A DNA stretch of 64,000 nt from Bacteroides ovatus (GTDB lineage Bacteria > Bacteroidota > Bacteroidia > Bacteroidales > Bacteroidaceae): positions 1,984,001 through 2,048,000 of the forward strand of contig NZ_CP012938.1 of NCBI RefSeq assembly GCF_001314995.1. The letters run 5' to 3'. Below the pieces are notes generated by a model. That model had not been told where the DNA came from. It saw only the letters and a list, made by a program, of their open reading frames with translations, and made no database searches. A program made the position numbers and the translations under genes. Below are positions 1 to 7,827 of this stretch, piece after piece. How positions within the stretch are numbered: the first letter of the stretch is position 1; each line of letters begins with the position of its first letter.

Positions 1-803
1 TCGAAGATTCCTTTTTTAGCACGCCCCCGTCCTAATAAAGTTCTCAAATCTTCAGCACTAGCTCCACTATCTTCAGCCTTCTCCACCGCTTCGCGGAAAG
101 CATTCTTTACCAAACGTGTCGGAGCCAGCTTTTTCAACAACAACTTAGTATCCCCTTCTCTGAGACTCAAGCAATAATCTTTAAATACCGAACTCGCTGA
201 ACTCTCTTCAGTAAGAGCAAAACGGGTTCCTATCTGCACCCCTTCGGCTCCCAACACCATAGCAGCCAATACTCCTTCCCCTGTGCCGACACCTCCTGCA
301 GCTATCAAAGGTAATGTTGTTGCCTCACGTACAGCCGGAATCAAACAGAAAGTCGTTGTTTCTTCGCGTCCATTATGCCCTCCGGCTTCGAACCCTTCTG
401 CCACTACCGCATCTACTCCAGCCTCCTCACATTTTACAGCAAAACGGGAAGAAGAAACAACATGAACAACCGTTATTCCACGCTCTTTCAACCACCCAGT
501 CCACGTTTTCGGATTTCCGGCAGAGGTAAAAACAATCTTCACTCCCTCTTCCACCACAATATTCATAATCTCTTCTATCTGGGGATACATCAAAGGAATG
601 TTTACACCAAAAGGCAATTTTGTGGCCGCATTACATTTACGGATATGCTCGCGTAAAGTGTCCGGATGCATGGAACCGGCACCTATCAATCCCAGTCCAC
701 CGGCATTGCTCACAGCAGAAGCAAGACGCCAACCGCTGCACCACACCATACCACCTTGAATAATAGGATACTGAATACCCAGAAGAGAAGTAATTCTATT
801 CAT
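1..803 (-). CDS. Nitronate monooxygenase / FabK-like flavoprotein (3' end outside window)
   Basis: Translating the minus strand from the ATG at 803 gives an open frame of about 267 codons that runs off the left edge. The N-terminus reads GIQYPIIQGGM, the usual start of the FMN TIM barrel of the 2-nitropropane dioxygenase family. Further on are AEGFEAGGHNG, with the His that FabK-type and nitronate enzymes share, and AAGGVGTGEGV, a phosphate-binding loop. Members oxidise alkyl nitronates with FMN, or reduce enoyl-ACP when they are true FabK; the sequence alone does not separate the two. About 40-50 C-terminal residues are probably missing. A 169-bp gap separates it from the next gene. The family is confident, the substrate is not. 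Confidence 0.85.
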   Translation of the reverse strand, partial: MNRITSLLGIQYPIIQGGMVWCSGWRLASAVSNAGGLGLIGAGSMHPDTLREHIRKCNAATKLPFGVNIPLMYPQIEEIMNIVVEEGVKIVFTSAGNPKTWTGWLKERGITVVHVVSSSRFAVKCEEAGVDAVVAEGFEAGGHNGREETTTFCLIPAVREATTLPLIAAGGVGTGEGVLAAMVLGAEGVQIGTRFALTEESSASSVFKDYCLSLREGDTKLLLKKLAPTRLVKNAFREAVEKAEDSGASAEDLRTLLGRGRAKKGIF

Positions 804-972
804 AACCAATAATTTATCTATGAGTTAATATACTAAGATACCAATAATAGCGACAGAGCTATATAACAATGCGCCAACATAACAACACACAAATATACTA
901 ATTATTCAATTACAAACATTCTCTAGTCAGTACATTAGCGCATTGCTACATCAACACATCATTATAACGCCT

Positions 973-1698
973 TCAACGGGCAATCTGTTCGATTGGTTTA
1001 TTTATCAACACAGTGGTAGAATCTCCATAAGTTCTCAACACTTCCAATGTGCGGGCACGGTTATCCCGTCCCGTCTTATTCCAGAAATCTTTTGTAAAGA
1101 CAGCCATCAGGTCAAGTCCGCCGATAGTTCCACCATTGATATACACTCCACTCCCACTAAACAAGGGAATAGGTGCATCCATCACTACCGTGTTCACCAT
1201 CATTCCGTTAGCACGTTCACCCAACTGACGGAAACGCACCCCACTCGCCTGTATCTCATCCAACGACTTACGCATTCCTTTTGCCATCGGATTGCGTGCC
1301 CAGTTTGAATAAGATCTTTGATGGCGTATCTCGTAGAAAGGATCACCCCGCCAGGTATTTTTATCGATCTTTATCTTCTTCTGATAGATGGGATCCCAGT
1401 TATAGCGGGTATTCGCTTTATATGGCATCAGAGTCAACATCACTTTCGGTTTAGGCAACGCTTCAGGAAGCGATTCGTCAGGCATCATCCAGCTTTTCTC
1501 CTCCGACATCCGGGGAGTACCCACTGCGCTTCCGAAATCAATCGACTTCACAGCATCCATATTTAAATGCAACTCCTGGTCACTCTCCAGCAATTTCTTC
1601 AAATGCAAAGAATCTTGCGCCGTCCATACTTGCGAATATGCAAATACAGCGGTCAGGCACAGTGCCATCGTTGTTATAACCCGTTTTAATCCATCCAT
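973..1698 (-). CDS. Secreted hypothetical protein (DUF4858-like)
   Basis: A protein of about 241 residues with a signal peptide (GLKRVITTMALCLTAVFAYS, cleavage near SQ). The start at 1698 is preferred over an in-frame ATG at 1734, because it follows a purine-rich AAAGAG and puts the signal peptide at the N-terminus. The mature part begins QVWTAQDSLHLKKLL, which resembles the Bacteroidales DUF4858 family from memory only. No catalytic motif is visible. It is the last gene of a minus-strand run that starts with an ECF sigma factor at 4002, so it may belong to that regulon. Function unknown. Confidence 0.7.
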   Translation of the reverse strand: MDGLKRVITTMALCLTAVFAYSQVWTAQDSLHLKKLLESDQELHLNMDAVKSIDFGSAVGTPRMSEEKSWMMPDESLPEALPKPKVMLTLMPYKANTRYNWDPIYQKKIKIDKNTWRGDPFYEIRHQRSYSNWARNPMAKGMRKSLDEIQASGVRFRQLGERANGMMVNTVVMDAPIPLFSGSGVYINGGTIGGLDLMAVFTKDFWNKTGRDNRARTLEVLRTYGDSTTVLINKPIEQIAR

Positions 1699-1875
1699 TC
1701 TTTTTACTCTTTCATTACCTATATTTCGGAGCACTTCATATACATTTGTACGTATAAGAGGCTATCTTTTGAGCGTAATAATCCCCCTGTCAGCAGCAAA
1801 AGACTACTGATACAAACAAATATTCCCACATGAATGTTTCCTATTTTTTACTTTCCGAAGGCTCCTCCCCCTTTA

Positions 1876-2406
1876 TTACCACCAACGATAACCCGATCCG
1901 CAAAGCGGCTCATCGTAGCACGGATCAATTGTCCATCTCGTTTTCGGATATTGGCGTTCTTCCCACCAACTACGATAACAAGCGGCTGCATCGAGTACTT
2001 CCTCATCGGTCAGGAAATAGATTGCTTCATAATTTTCAGCATTCGCCAATACCATTTTGCAACCTAATGACGGAGGTGTGCCCTGACGGATAGATTCAAT
2101 CACCCAAAGCATACACTCACCCAACCGAATCTTACCGTTGTTCATATTATAAACCGACGGAAAAGAAGGGATAATAGTCAGATCTTCTGCATATTTTAAA
2201 AGTTCGGGGATATCCTCTTCCGTGAAATGAGGAACCTCCACCACCCCTTTTTCATTCTTCATCTTGTACGTACCCGACTTCAATTGCTTCACAAAAAGAG
2301 CAACATCCGGATTGTTATAATCCATTTCTTCGCTGGTGCATCCTGTAAAGGATACGATCAGGCAAACAGCCATCCACAGCATTAGTAGTGTTTTTTTCAT
2401 TTTCAT
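1876..2406 (-). CDS. Small lipoprotein, hypothetical (DUF4943-like)
   Basis: About 176 residues. MKMKKTLLMLWMAVCLIVS followed by FTGC is a clear lipoprotein signal with a lipobox Cys, so the protein should be membrane-anchored outside the cytoplasm. I place the start at 2406 (an ATG at 2400 is equally usable); a longer frame to 2436 would bury the signal and overlap the upstream gene. The body is acidic and Trp/Tyr-rich, ending in GSGYRWW. It starts only 5 bp after the stop of the upstream membrane protein, which indicates co-transcription with the sigma factor operon. DUF4943 membership is recalled, not checked. No enzymatic motif seen. Confidence 0.7.
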   Translation of the reverse strand: MKMKKTLLMLWMAVCLIVSFTGCTSEEMDYNNPDVALFVKQLKSGTYKMKNEKGVVEVPHFTEEDIPELLKYAEDLTIIPSFPSVYNMNNGKIRLGECMLWVIESIRQGTPPSLGCKMVLANAENYEAIYFLTDEEVLDAAACYRSWWEERQYPKTRWTIDPCYDEPLCGSGYRWW

Positions 2407-2411
2407 AAGGA

Positions 2412-3461
2412 TTAATACGTCATGCGGAGTCCGCAAAGTAAATTAAAATTAGTCGGCCGTTTTGTTCGTACCGTAGCCAATTTCGAATCTGTCTTAAAAT
2501 GATGCGAAACTCCGGGTTCGGCAAAAACAGCAAGTCGGTCATTAATCTTATAGTTGATTCCAATACCGGCAGTCACTGCCAGCTGGATAGGTTCTTCTTT
2601 AAAACTGTTGTCCGGTGCACCGGCAATACATTTATCGGCTATTCCTCCTACAGTAGCGTAAAGGTCGATTTTTTTCGTATCTACCAATGTCACGTTCACT
2701 TTAACGGGGATTCCCAGATAGTGCAAGTGCTGCCCTGCAGAACGGAGGTTCGAATAGAGCAATCCGGTTTCTATGCCAAGAAAATCGTTCAACTTACGCT
2801 CTACCGTCACCCCTGCGGAAACCGGCATTTTATAAGTACCGTTATCTGCCGGAAGTGCTGTACCCACTTGAACTTTCATCGCCCAGCGATGCTTTTTCAC
2901 TGCTTTGGGTTGAGACATATCGACATTCGACTGTTCTTCCGAAGCGACAGATGATTCTGTATTACCGTTTGTTGCCTGCCAATAACCATTATGCCCCTGA
3001 TTACCATATCGGTTGCCATTTCCCGTAGAAGTAGTGGAAGAAAAAGAAAACGACATAGAGAAAGTGATTGAAAGAGAATCTTCTTCCTCCGTATATTGCG
3101 ACAGCATACCGTAAGATTTCGGAGCCGGTTTCGGCAACACCGGTTCTACCGGCAACGGCAACTGATTGACGCGTATTCCATCTCCATCCATCTGTCCTCC
3201 ATTCGTCACGGCTATCTTTGTAAATGCTTCTTCCATTTCCTCCTTTGGAGAGAAATACAAGAAAGTAGCCGACGAGGCTGCCAAAACAAGCAATACAGAT
3301 GCCGCAGCCGCTACACGGAAGAGCAGAATCCGACGACGATGCTGGCAAGCCACAGGAATTTCCTGCGAGAGCTCTTCCCAAAAGCCATCCCGTACACTCA
3401 TCCCGGCATCAGCGAGACGCGTGCGAAACAGATCGGTTATTTCATCATTTTCTTTCTTCAT
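2412..3461 (-). CDS. Single-TM protein: anti-sigma-like N-terminus joined to OMP-barrel-like domain
   Basis: 349 residues. Residues 1-43 are charged and probably cytoplasmic (ITDLFRTRLADAGMSVRDGF). A hydrophobic segment at about 45-70 (LLFRVAAAASVLLVLAASSA) is the only clear TM helix. Residues 75-190 are a low-complexity Ser/Thr/Gly/Asn linker. From about 195 to the end the protein looks like a porin-family beta-barrel domain with alternating hydrophobics and final strand FNLLCGLRMTY. It overlaps the upstream sigma factor by 17 bp, the usual position of an anti-sigma factor, so I infer it restrains that sigma factor. A barrel-like domain behind an inner-membrane helix is odd; it may instead be a periplasmic sensor domain. 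Confidence 0.75.
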   Translation of the reverse strand: MKKENDEITDLFRTRLADAGMSVRDGFWEELSQEIPVACQHRRRILLFRVAAAASVLLVLAASSATFLYFSPKEEMEEAFTKIAVTNGGQMDGDGIRVNQLPLPVEPVLPKPAPKSYGMLSQYTEEEDSLSITFSMSFSFSSTTSTGNGNRYGNQGHNGYWQATNGNTESSVASEEQSNVDMSQPKAVKKHRWAMKVQVGTALPADNGTYKMPVSAGVTVERKLNDFLGIETGLLYSNLRSAGQHLHYLGIPVKVNVTLVDTKKIDLYATVGGIADKCIAGAPDNSFKEEPIQLAVTAGIGINYKINDRLAVFAEPGVSHHFKTDSKLATVRTKRPTNFNLLCGLRMTY

Positions 3462-4002
3462 GATTTCTATACTCTTTAATTCTTTTTGCTAACAAATATT
3501 TGGCCCGGTGCAGCTGCGAAGTAGATGAATGCTCTTTAATATGAAGCATCTTGGCTATCTCCTTGTGCGATTTCTCTTCAAACACATAAAGGTTGAAAAC
3601 GGTTCGGCAACCATCCGGCAATTCGGCAATAAAAGCCATCAACTGCTCTTCGGAGATTCCAGCCCCTCCTCCCGAATCCGATATATCCGGTATATCGGGA
3701 AGCTGCTCTTCATGCACTACCAACTGGCTGACTCGCTTCTCCCGTCGCAGGAAATCGAGTGATTGAGTAACCATCACCCGGGTAATCCATGTACAAAGTG
3801 AAGACTCACCCCGGAACGAAAAGTTGGTAAAAATCTTGATGAAACCGTCATGCAGTACATCGTGCGCCGCATCCATATCGCCCGTATAGCGGAAACATAC
3901 CGCCAGCATCTGCTTGGAATAGAGAGTGTAAAGTTCCTTTCGGGCTGAATCCTTTCCTGCCCGACAGCCCTTTATCAGTTCTATCTCGTTTTCCAAAGTC
4001 AA
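3445..4002 (-). CDS. ECF-type RNA polymerase sigma factor
   Basis: 185 residues with a sigma-70 region 2 around AHDVLHDGFIKIF (residues about 45-60) and a region 4 helix-turn-helix around HKEIAKMLHIKEHSSTSQLH (residues 145-165). Region 3 is missing, as in ECF sigma factors. The start is TTG at 4002: an in-frame TAA lies immediately upstream and the next ATG would delete part of region 2, so a non-ATG start is needed. Its 3' end overlaps the next gene by 17 bp, which couples the two translationally. It is the first gene of a four-gene unit and presumably directs RNA polymerase to its own regulon after release by the membrane partner. Confidence 0.9.
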   Translation of the reverse strand: MTLENEIELIKGCRAGKDSARKELYTLYSKQMLAVCFRYTGDMDAAHDVLHDGFIKIFTNFSFRGESSLCTWITRVMVTQSLDFLRREKRVSQLVVHEEQLPDIPDISDSGGGAGISEEQLMAFIAELPDGCRTVFNLYVFEEKSHKEIAKMLHIKEHSSTSQLHRAKYLLAKRIKEYRNHEERK

Positions 4003-4135
4003 TTACTTTTTTTAAAATCGAACGTATGTCTGCGTCGTTTGCTCATTAGACGCGAGAGTTTGAGGAATGCTGCAATGGATATTGCTAAAAGAAGTTAAAG
4101 GATAGATAATAATAAACGGGAAAGAAAAAAACGAT

Positions 4136-4213
4136 GAACGATAAACGGTAAATGATGAACAAAGCTGCGCATAATCATGCTACAAAATATCCACCGTTTA
4201 CTGTTTATCGTTC
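4136..4213 (-). terminator. Long-arm inverted repeat downstream of nadC
   Basis: Two 17-nt arms (4136-4152 and 4197-4213) pair with a single G-U wobble, around a 44-nt loop. Read on the minus strand after the nadC stop, the second arm is followed within a few bases by a run of seven T, so it can work as an intrinsic terminator. Short related words (GGTGAAC, GTTTATC) recur in the loop flanks and in other gaps of the window. Confidence 0.5.
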
Positions 4214-4245
4214 ACCGCTTACAGTTCACCGCTTATTATATACTA

Positions 4246-5094
4246 TCAGCATGCTTTGAAACTCATGTCCAGCCCTTTCACTGAATGAGTCAAAGCTCCT
4301 ACAGAGATGAAGTCTACGCCACATTCGGCATACTCACGAAGAGTATCAAAGGTGATACCGCCCGAAGATTCGGTTTCGTATTTGCCTGCTACCATCTCTA
4401 CTGCTTTCTTTGTCATTTCGGGAGTGAAGTTATCAAACATGATACGGTCTACTCCGCCGAGATCAAGAACTTGTTGCAGTTCGTCGAAGCTGCGGACTTC
4501 TATTTCTATTTTCAGGTCTTTACCTTTTTCCTTGCAATATTCTTTGGCACGAGTGATTGCTTTGTCGATACCTCCGGCAAAGTCCACATGATTGTCTTTC
4601 AGAAGAATCATGTCGAACAGACCAATACGATGGTTTACTCCGCCACCGATTTTCACTGCCATTTTTTCGAGGATACGCATACCGGGAGTTGTTTTGCGGG
4701 TATCAAGCACACGGGTATTTGTACCTTCCAATACCTTTGCATATTTACGGGTCATTGTTGCAATGCCGCTCATACGCTGCATCACGTTCAACATCAGGCG
4801 TTCGGTTTGAAGTAAAGATTGCACTTTTCCTTCCACTACCATTGCTACATCACCCGGTTTCACTTCTGTTCCGTCATTGATAAACACTTCCACTTTCATG
4901 GTAGGATCAAAACGGTTGAAGATTTCTTTAGCTACTTCGATGCCAGCCAACACACCGGCTTCTTTGATAAGCAATTTTGATTTTCCCATTGCCGTAGCGG
5001 GAATACATGAAAGGGTGGTATGATCGCCATCACCTATATCTTCTGCAAAAGCAAGATCGATCAACTTGTCGATCAGTTCTTTTTCCTTATTCAT
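4246..5094 (-). CDS. nadC: Nicotinate-nucleotide pyrophosphorylase (quinolinate phosphoribosyltransferase)
   Basis: 282 residues. Converts quinolinate and PRPP to nicotinate mononucleotide, pyrophosphate and CO2 in de novo NAD synthesis; cytoplasmic. Visible family motifs are RKTTPGMRILEKMAV, GGGVNHRIGLFD, ILLKDNH and the late barrel strands EVRSFDE and DRIMFDNFTPE. The ATG at 5094 is used; a TTG at 5106 is also in frame. This ATG overlaps the stop of the upstream DUF4783 gene (ATGAATAA), so the two are translationally coupled. nadA and nadB are not in the window. Length and motifs are normal for NadC. Confidence 0.96.
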   Translation of the reverse strand: MNKEKELIDKLIDLAFAEDIGDGDHTTLSCIPATAMGKSKLLIKEAGVLAGIEVAKEIFNRFDPTMKVEVFINDGTEVKPGDVAMVVEGKVQSLLQTERLMLNVMQRMSGIATMTRKYAKVLEGTNTRVLDTRKTTPGMRILEKMAVKIGGGVNHRIGLFDMILLKDNHVDFAGGIDKAITRAKEYCKEKGKDLKIEIEVRSFDELQQVLDLGGVDRIMFDNFTPEMTKKAVEMVAGKYETESSGGITFDTLREYAECGVDFISVGALTHSVKGLDMSFKAC

Positions 5095-5479
5095 TGATCT
5101 TGTCAATTCTTATTTGATGTATTAAATATTGATTCTGCACTTTCTTCAGGAAGCAGTTCACACGAAAGTTCCCATTAGTAGTAGCCAACGTACCGATAAC
5201 GAAACTTGATTCGTCCCGTTTTCCCTGATGGTTCACGTTAAATCCGCTGACTTTATTCTTCGTAAAGAATTCCTGCATCGCAGCTGTTGCTTTCTGTTTG
5301 TCAACGTTTGTCGAGCGACCTTGGAACACCAGGTTTACCTTGTCCCCCATATACTTACTTAGCTCTTGCGAGCTTCCTCTTTTAAATGCCGTAATCACTC
5401 CTGCCGGTATCTCTTGCGCCATTAGCAACGAGAGGGAAAGAAGCAATGCGGTCATTCCTACGAGCACTCGTTTTTTCAT
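5087..5479 (-). CDS. DUF4783 family secreted protein
   Basis: 130 residues with an N-terminal signal peptide (MKKRVLVGMTALLLSLSLLM, cut near AQE). The mature part (EIPAGVITAFKRGSSQELSK, then FFTKNKVSGFNVNHQGKR) matches my memory of DUF4783, a small NTF2-like periplasmic family of Bacteroidetes. The NTF2-like fold is family knowledge, not visible directly. It sits directly before nadC with an 8-nt overlap, an association that suggests shared expression rather than a known shared function. A TACCTTTG promoter box lies about 55 bp upstream. Confidence 0.8.
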   Translation of the reverse strand: MKKRVLVGMTALLLSLSLLMAQEIPAGVITAFKRGSSQELSKYMGDKVNLVFQGRSTNVDKQKATAAMQEFFTKNKVSGFNVNHQGKRDESSFVIGTLATTNGNFRVNCFLKKVQNQYLIHQIRIDKINE

Positions 5480-5534
5480 AATTACAAGCTTTTAAGTTGA
5501 AGTTTAAAGGCTTAAACTTTCAACTAATGATAGG

Positions 5535-5542
5535 CAAAGGTA
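5535..5542 (-). promoter_or_regulatory. -7 promoter box for DUF4783-nadC
   Basis: TACCTTTG on the minus strand matches the Bacteroides primary-sigma -7 consensus TAnnTTTG, about 55 bp before the start at 5479. No good -33 TTTG is seen. Confidence 0.6.
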
Positions 5543-5550
5543 AGCATTAA

Positions 5551-5582
5551 TTGCAGAATAACATAAAAAATGCCTATTTTTG
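5551..5582 (+). promoter_or_regulatory. Promoter of rlmH
   Basis: TTG at 5551 and TATTTTTG at 5575-5582 are separated by 21 bp, fitting the Bacteroides -33/-7 pattern. The start codon at 5607 follows about 20 nt after the expected transcription start. It overlaps the divergent promoter region of the DUF4783 gene. Confidence 0.6.
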
Positions 5583-5606
5583 TGCAATAATCAGAATTGT
5601 AGACGT

Positions 5607-6080
5607 ATGAAAACAACCTTGCTCGTCGTAGGACGAACCGTAAAACAACACTATATAACTGCCATCAATGACTATATCCAGCGCACCAAACGCTATATCA
5701 CTTTTGATATGGAAGTGATTCCCGAACTGAAAAACACGAAGAGTCTTTCAATGGAAGTGCAGAAAGAAAAGGAAGGGGAACTGATATTGAAAGCTCTCCA
5801 ACCGGGCGACGTGGTGGTATTGCTCGATGAGCACGGAAAAGAAATGCGTTCTCTGGAGTTTGCCGAATATATGAAGCGAAAAATGAACACGGTCAATAAA
5901 CGACTGGTATTCATTATCGGAGGACCTTATGGCTTTTCAGAAAAGGTTTATCAAGTGGCACACGAAAAGATTTCAATGTCGAAGATGACTTTCTCTCATC
6001 AGATGATCCGGCTGATATTCGTTGAGCAGATTTATCGGGCGATGACTATATTGAATGGAGGGCCGTATCATCATGAATAA
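5607..6080 (+). CDS. rlmH: 23S rRNA (pseudouridine1915-N3)-methyltransferase RlmH
   Basis: 157 residues, the standard RlmH length, starting at the ATG at 5607 (an in-frame upstream extension to 5580 is not supported). SPOUT-class methyltransferase that methylates pseudouridine 1915 in helix 69 of 23S rRNA using SAM. The knot region shows VVVLLDEHGKEMRSLEFAEY, then FIIGGPYGFS (the SAM-binding glycine loop) and the C-terminal MTFSHQMIRLIFVEQIYRA. It is transcribed alone, divergently from the DUF4783-nadC pair. Confidence 0.96.
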   Translation: MKTTLLVVGRTVKQHYITAINDYIQRTKRYITFDMEVIPELKNTKSLSMEVQKEKEGELILKALQPGDVVVLLDEHGKEMRSLEFAEYMKRKMNTVNKRLVFIIGGPYGFSEKVYQVAHEKISMSKMTFSHQMIRLIFVEQIYRAMTILNGGPYHHE

Positions 6081-6140
6081 ACTACATCCACAAAGATGCA
6101 CCGTGAAAAATGAATTATACAATAAAGAAGATGGATATCA

Positions 6141-6776
6141 TTATCCATTCTTCTCTTCTATATAAAGTTTATTAAATACCTGCCGGAGTTCGTCTTCATT
6201 AGTAATCAAATTCCGAAGTTCTGCCAACCGTCCGGCATTATCCGATTGGGGTATCCATAACTTCAGATACCCTCCTGCTGCATATTTTTCAGTTAGATGT
6301 TTCCGAAAACGGGCATATTGCTCTTCTTTATCCATCTCCGGATAATGAGACAGCCCATATTGTACGGTACGACGTAAAGTAACTTCGGGATCAATAATTC
6401 GGTCAGCCTCGGCAACAATCATTCCATAGATTGTTCTGGGAGCCTGTTTATTGGAAGCCCGATGATCTTCTATCGCCTCTTTCATCTGCAACAGCTGCTC
6501 ATCCGTAAACCAACGCCGCAAAGTTTCGTCGGCTAACAACACTTTGCCGGAGGTTATATGATGAAATTCACGTCCTTCATACAACCCCAGGTCATGATAA
6601 GCAGCGATGACATAAACCATCGAATAATCGACTTCATAATGAGTCGCTAATTTCAGACTTTCCTCAATAACCTTTTCTACATGGTCAATTTGATGCGCTT
6701 TATCAAAGTTAGTGTATTGAGGGATAATACTTTGCCGAACATAGTTTTGCAATTCAGCAGGCACATGATGAGTCAT
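6141..6776 (-). CDS. HD-domain phosphohydrolase-like protein
   Basis: 211 residues. Metal-binding HD signatures are visible: HQIDHVEKV (first His), then AAYHDLGLY (the HD pair) and later EDHRASN and AEADRI, which fit the remaining ligands. Such proteins hydrolyse phosphate esters, often of nucleotides; the substrate cannot be read from the sequence. It begins 37 bp downstream of queF on the same strand and is probably co-transcribed, but I see no reason to link it to queuosine. Cytoplasmic: no signal peptide or TM segment. Confidence 0.85.
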   Translation of the reverse strand: MTHHVPAELQNYVRQSIIPQYTNFDKAHQIDHVEKVIEESLKLATHYEVDYSMVYVIAAYHDLGLYEGREFHHITSGKVLLADETLRRWFTDEQLLQMKEAIEDHRASNKQAPRTIYGMIVAEADRIIDPEVTLRRTVQYGLSHYPEMDKEEQYARFRKHLTEKYAAGGYLKLWIPQSDNAGRLAELRNLITNEDELRQVFNKLYIEEKNG

Positions 6777-6813
6777 ATTCGATCTTTTTAGCTAATGAAT
6801 TCTTTTATTTATA

Positions 6814-7278
6814 TTATTCCCGATTCATCAAACGATGTTCTGCCATCTGTTCGAACTTTGTTCCCGGACGACCATAATTGGCATACGGATAAATGGAAAT
6901 ACCACCACGAGGAGTAAATATTCCCGTTACTTCTATGTATTTGGGATTCATCAATCGGATAAGATCTTTCATTATGATATTCACACAATCTTCATGAAAG
7001 GCTCCATGACTGCGGAAACTGAAAAGATAGAGTTTCAAACTCTTACTTTCTACCATTTTTATATCAGGAATGTAGCTGATACGTATTTCGGCAAAGTCCG
7101 GCTGTCCGGTAATAGGACACAGACTTGTGAACTCCGGGCAGTTGAAACGTACCCAGTAATCATTTTCAGGATGCTTATTATCAAAGGCTTCCAGTACTTC
7201 AGGAGCATAATCTTGTTTATACTCGGTTTTTCTTCCTAATAAGGAAAGTTGGTCTTTTAATTCTGTCATTGCACTCAT
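6814..7278 (-). CDS. queF: NADPH-dependent 7-cyano-7-deazaguanine reductase QueF
   Basis: 154 residues, the short unimodular QueF form of the tunnelling fold. Reduces the nitrile preQ0 to the amine preQ1 with two NADPH, in queuosine synthesis. [16 protein letters not shown] carries the nucleophilic Cys that forms the thioimide, and [13 protein letters not shown] is the QueF signature that binds cofactor; [11 protein letters not shown] holds the substrate-binding His/Glu region. The start could be 7278 (AGG about 9 nt upstream) or the ATG at 7269. The related queC and VUT transporter genes lie upstream on the same strand but are separated by a 549-bp gap full of repeats, so queF probably has its own promoter. 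Confidence 0.95.
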   Translation of the reverse strand: MSAMTELKDQLSLLGRKTEYKQDYAPEVLEAFDNKHPENDYWVRFNCPEFTSLCPITGQPDFAEIRISYIPDIKMVESKSLKLYLFSFRSHGAFHEDCVNIIMKDLIRLMNPKYIEVTGIFTPRGGISIYPYANYGRPGTKFEQMAEHRLMNRE

Positions 7279-7470
7279 TAACTACAACCTCTACTCTAAA
7301 CAAAAAAACGCATTTCTTCTTTCACCTATCACCGTCCTGCCTCAAACGCCTTATTCATCAAGGTTTTAGTGGTGAAGGATTCATTTTATAACCTATCACC
7401 GCATCTATCACCTATCACCATCAACTCTTATCCTACGTTTGCTTTCTCCTCATCTTACTTGTTACGGTGT

Positions 7471-7620
7471 GTTTCATTGCCTGAAACAATGTGTTTCCCG
7501 CCTTGAAACAAAGTGTTTCATTACTTGGAACTTATAGTTTCAAGCGTTAGAAACTTTAGTTTCCTACCGTTGAAACTTTAGTTTCTCACTGATGAAACAA
7601 CAGTTTCAAGCTGTTGAAAC
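7471..7620. repeat. Array of seven palindromes with exact 22-bp period
   Basis: Palindromes of 17-18 bp begin at 7471, 7493, 7515, 7537, 7559, 7581 and 7603, each exactly 22 bp after the last. Each has arm GTTTC, a 7-8-nt variable centre and arm GAAAC; the third has one change (GGAAC). Centres all differ, for example attgcct, cccgcct and ctaccgtt, while the arms are kept. Spacers between units are 4-6 nt, and neighbouring units can also pair across them (GAAAC-TTTA-GTTTC). A 22-bp period is not a multiple of three, so this is not coding. Function unknown. Confidence 0.9.
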
Positions 7621-7680
7621 TAATCTAAGCCAATACATTCCGGACAGAAACTACTATCATTTATTAATTAGAACTTACCG

Positions 7681-7795
7681 GTGACAATAGATGTGACGGC
7701 AAAATGTCAAATTTAGCTGCTGTCACTACTTGCTGTCACAAACTAGAAATCTTATAATCAAACATTTATCTACAACAATGTGACAGATGACAGCA
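7681..7795. repeat. Cluster of GTGAC/GTCAC inverted repeats (possible mini-element)
   Basis: GTGAC words at 7681 and 7693, GCTGTCAC at 7718 and 7732, then GTGACAG at 7780 and TGACAGC at 7787. The segment from 7731 to about 7794 begins TGCTGTCAC and ends TGTGACAGATGACAGCA, which can form nested hairpins. It may be a short decayed mobile repeat or a binding-site cluster; nothing decides between them. Confidence 0.5.
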
Positions 7796-7810
7796 AAAAA
7801 ACGCATTTTA

Positions 7811-7826
7811 ATCTCTATGTAGAGAT
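7811..7826 (-). terminator. Candidate terminator of queC
   Basis: ATCTCT-atgt-AGAGAT hairpin just after the queC stop. On the minus strand it is followed by AAAATGCG and then seven T. The stem is short and AT-rich, so it is a weak candidate. Confidence 0.4.
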
Positions 7827-7827
7827 A

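Larger units (their letters stand above)
7279..7827. other. 549-bp gene-free gap filled with repeats
   Basis: No plausible gene is seen on either strand. From left to right it holds: words of the ATCACC/GGTGAT type around 7320-7435; a seven-unit 22-bp palindrome array (7471-7620); a cluster of GTGAC/GTCAC inverted words (7681-7795); and a short hairpin after queC (7811-7826). The promoter of queF should also lie here, near its left end. Confidence 0.8.

Noticed and set aside
7471..7620. CRISPR array
   Set aside because: The repeats are only 5-nt arms with 7-8-nt centres and a 22-bp period, far too short for CRISPR repeats and spacers, and no cas genes are in the window.
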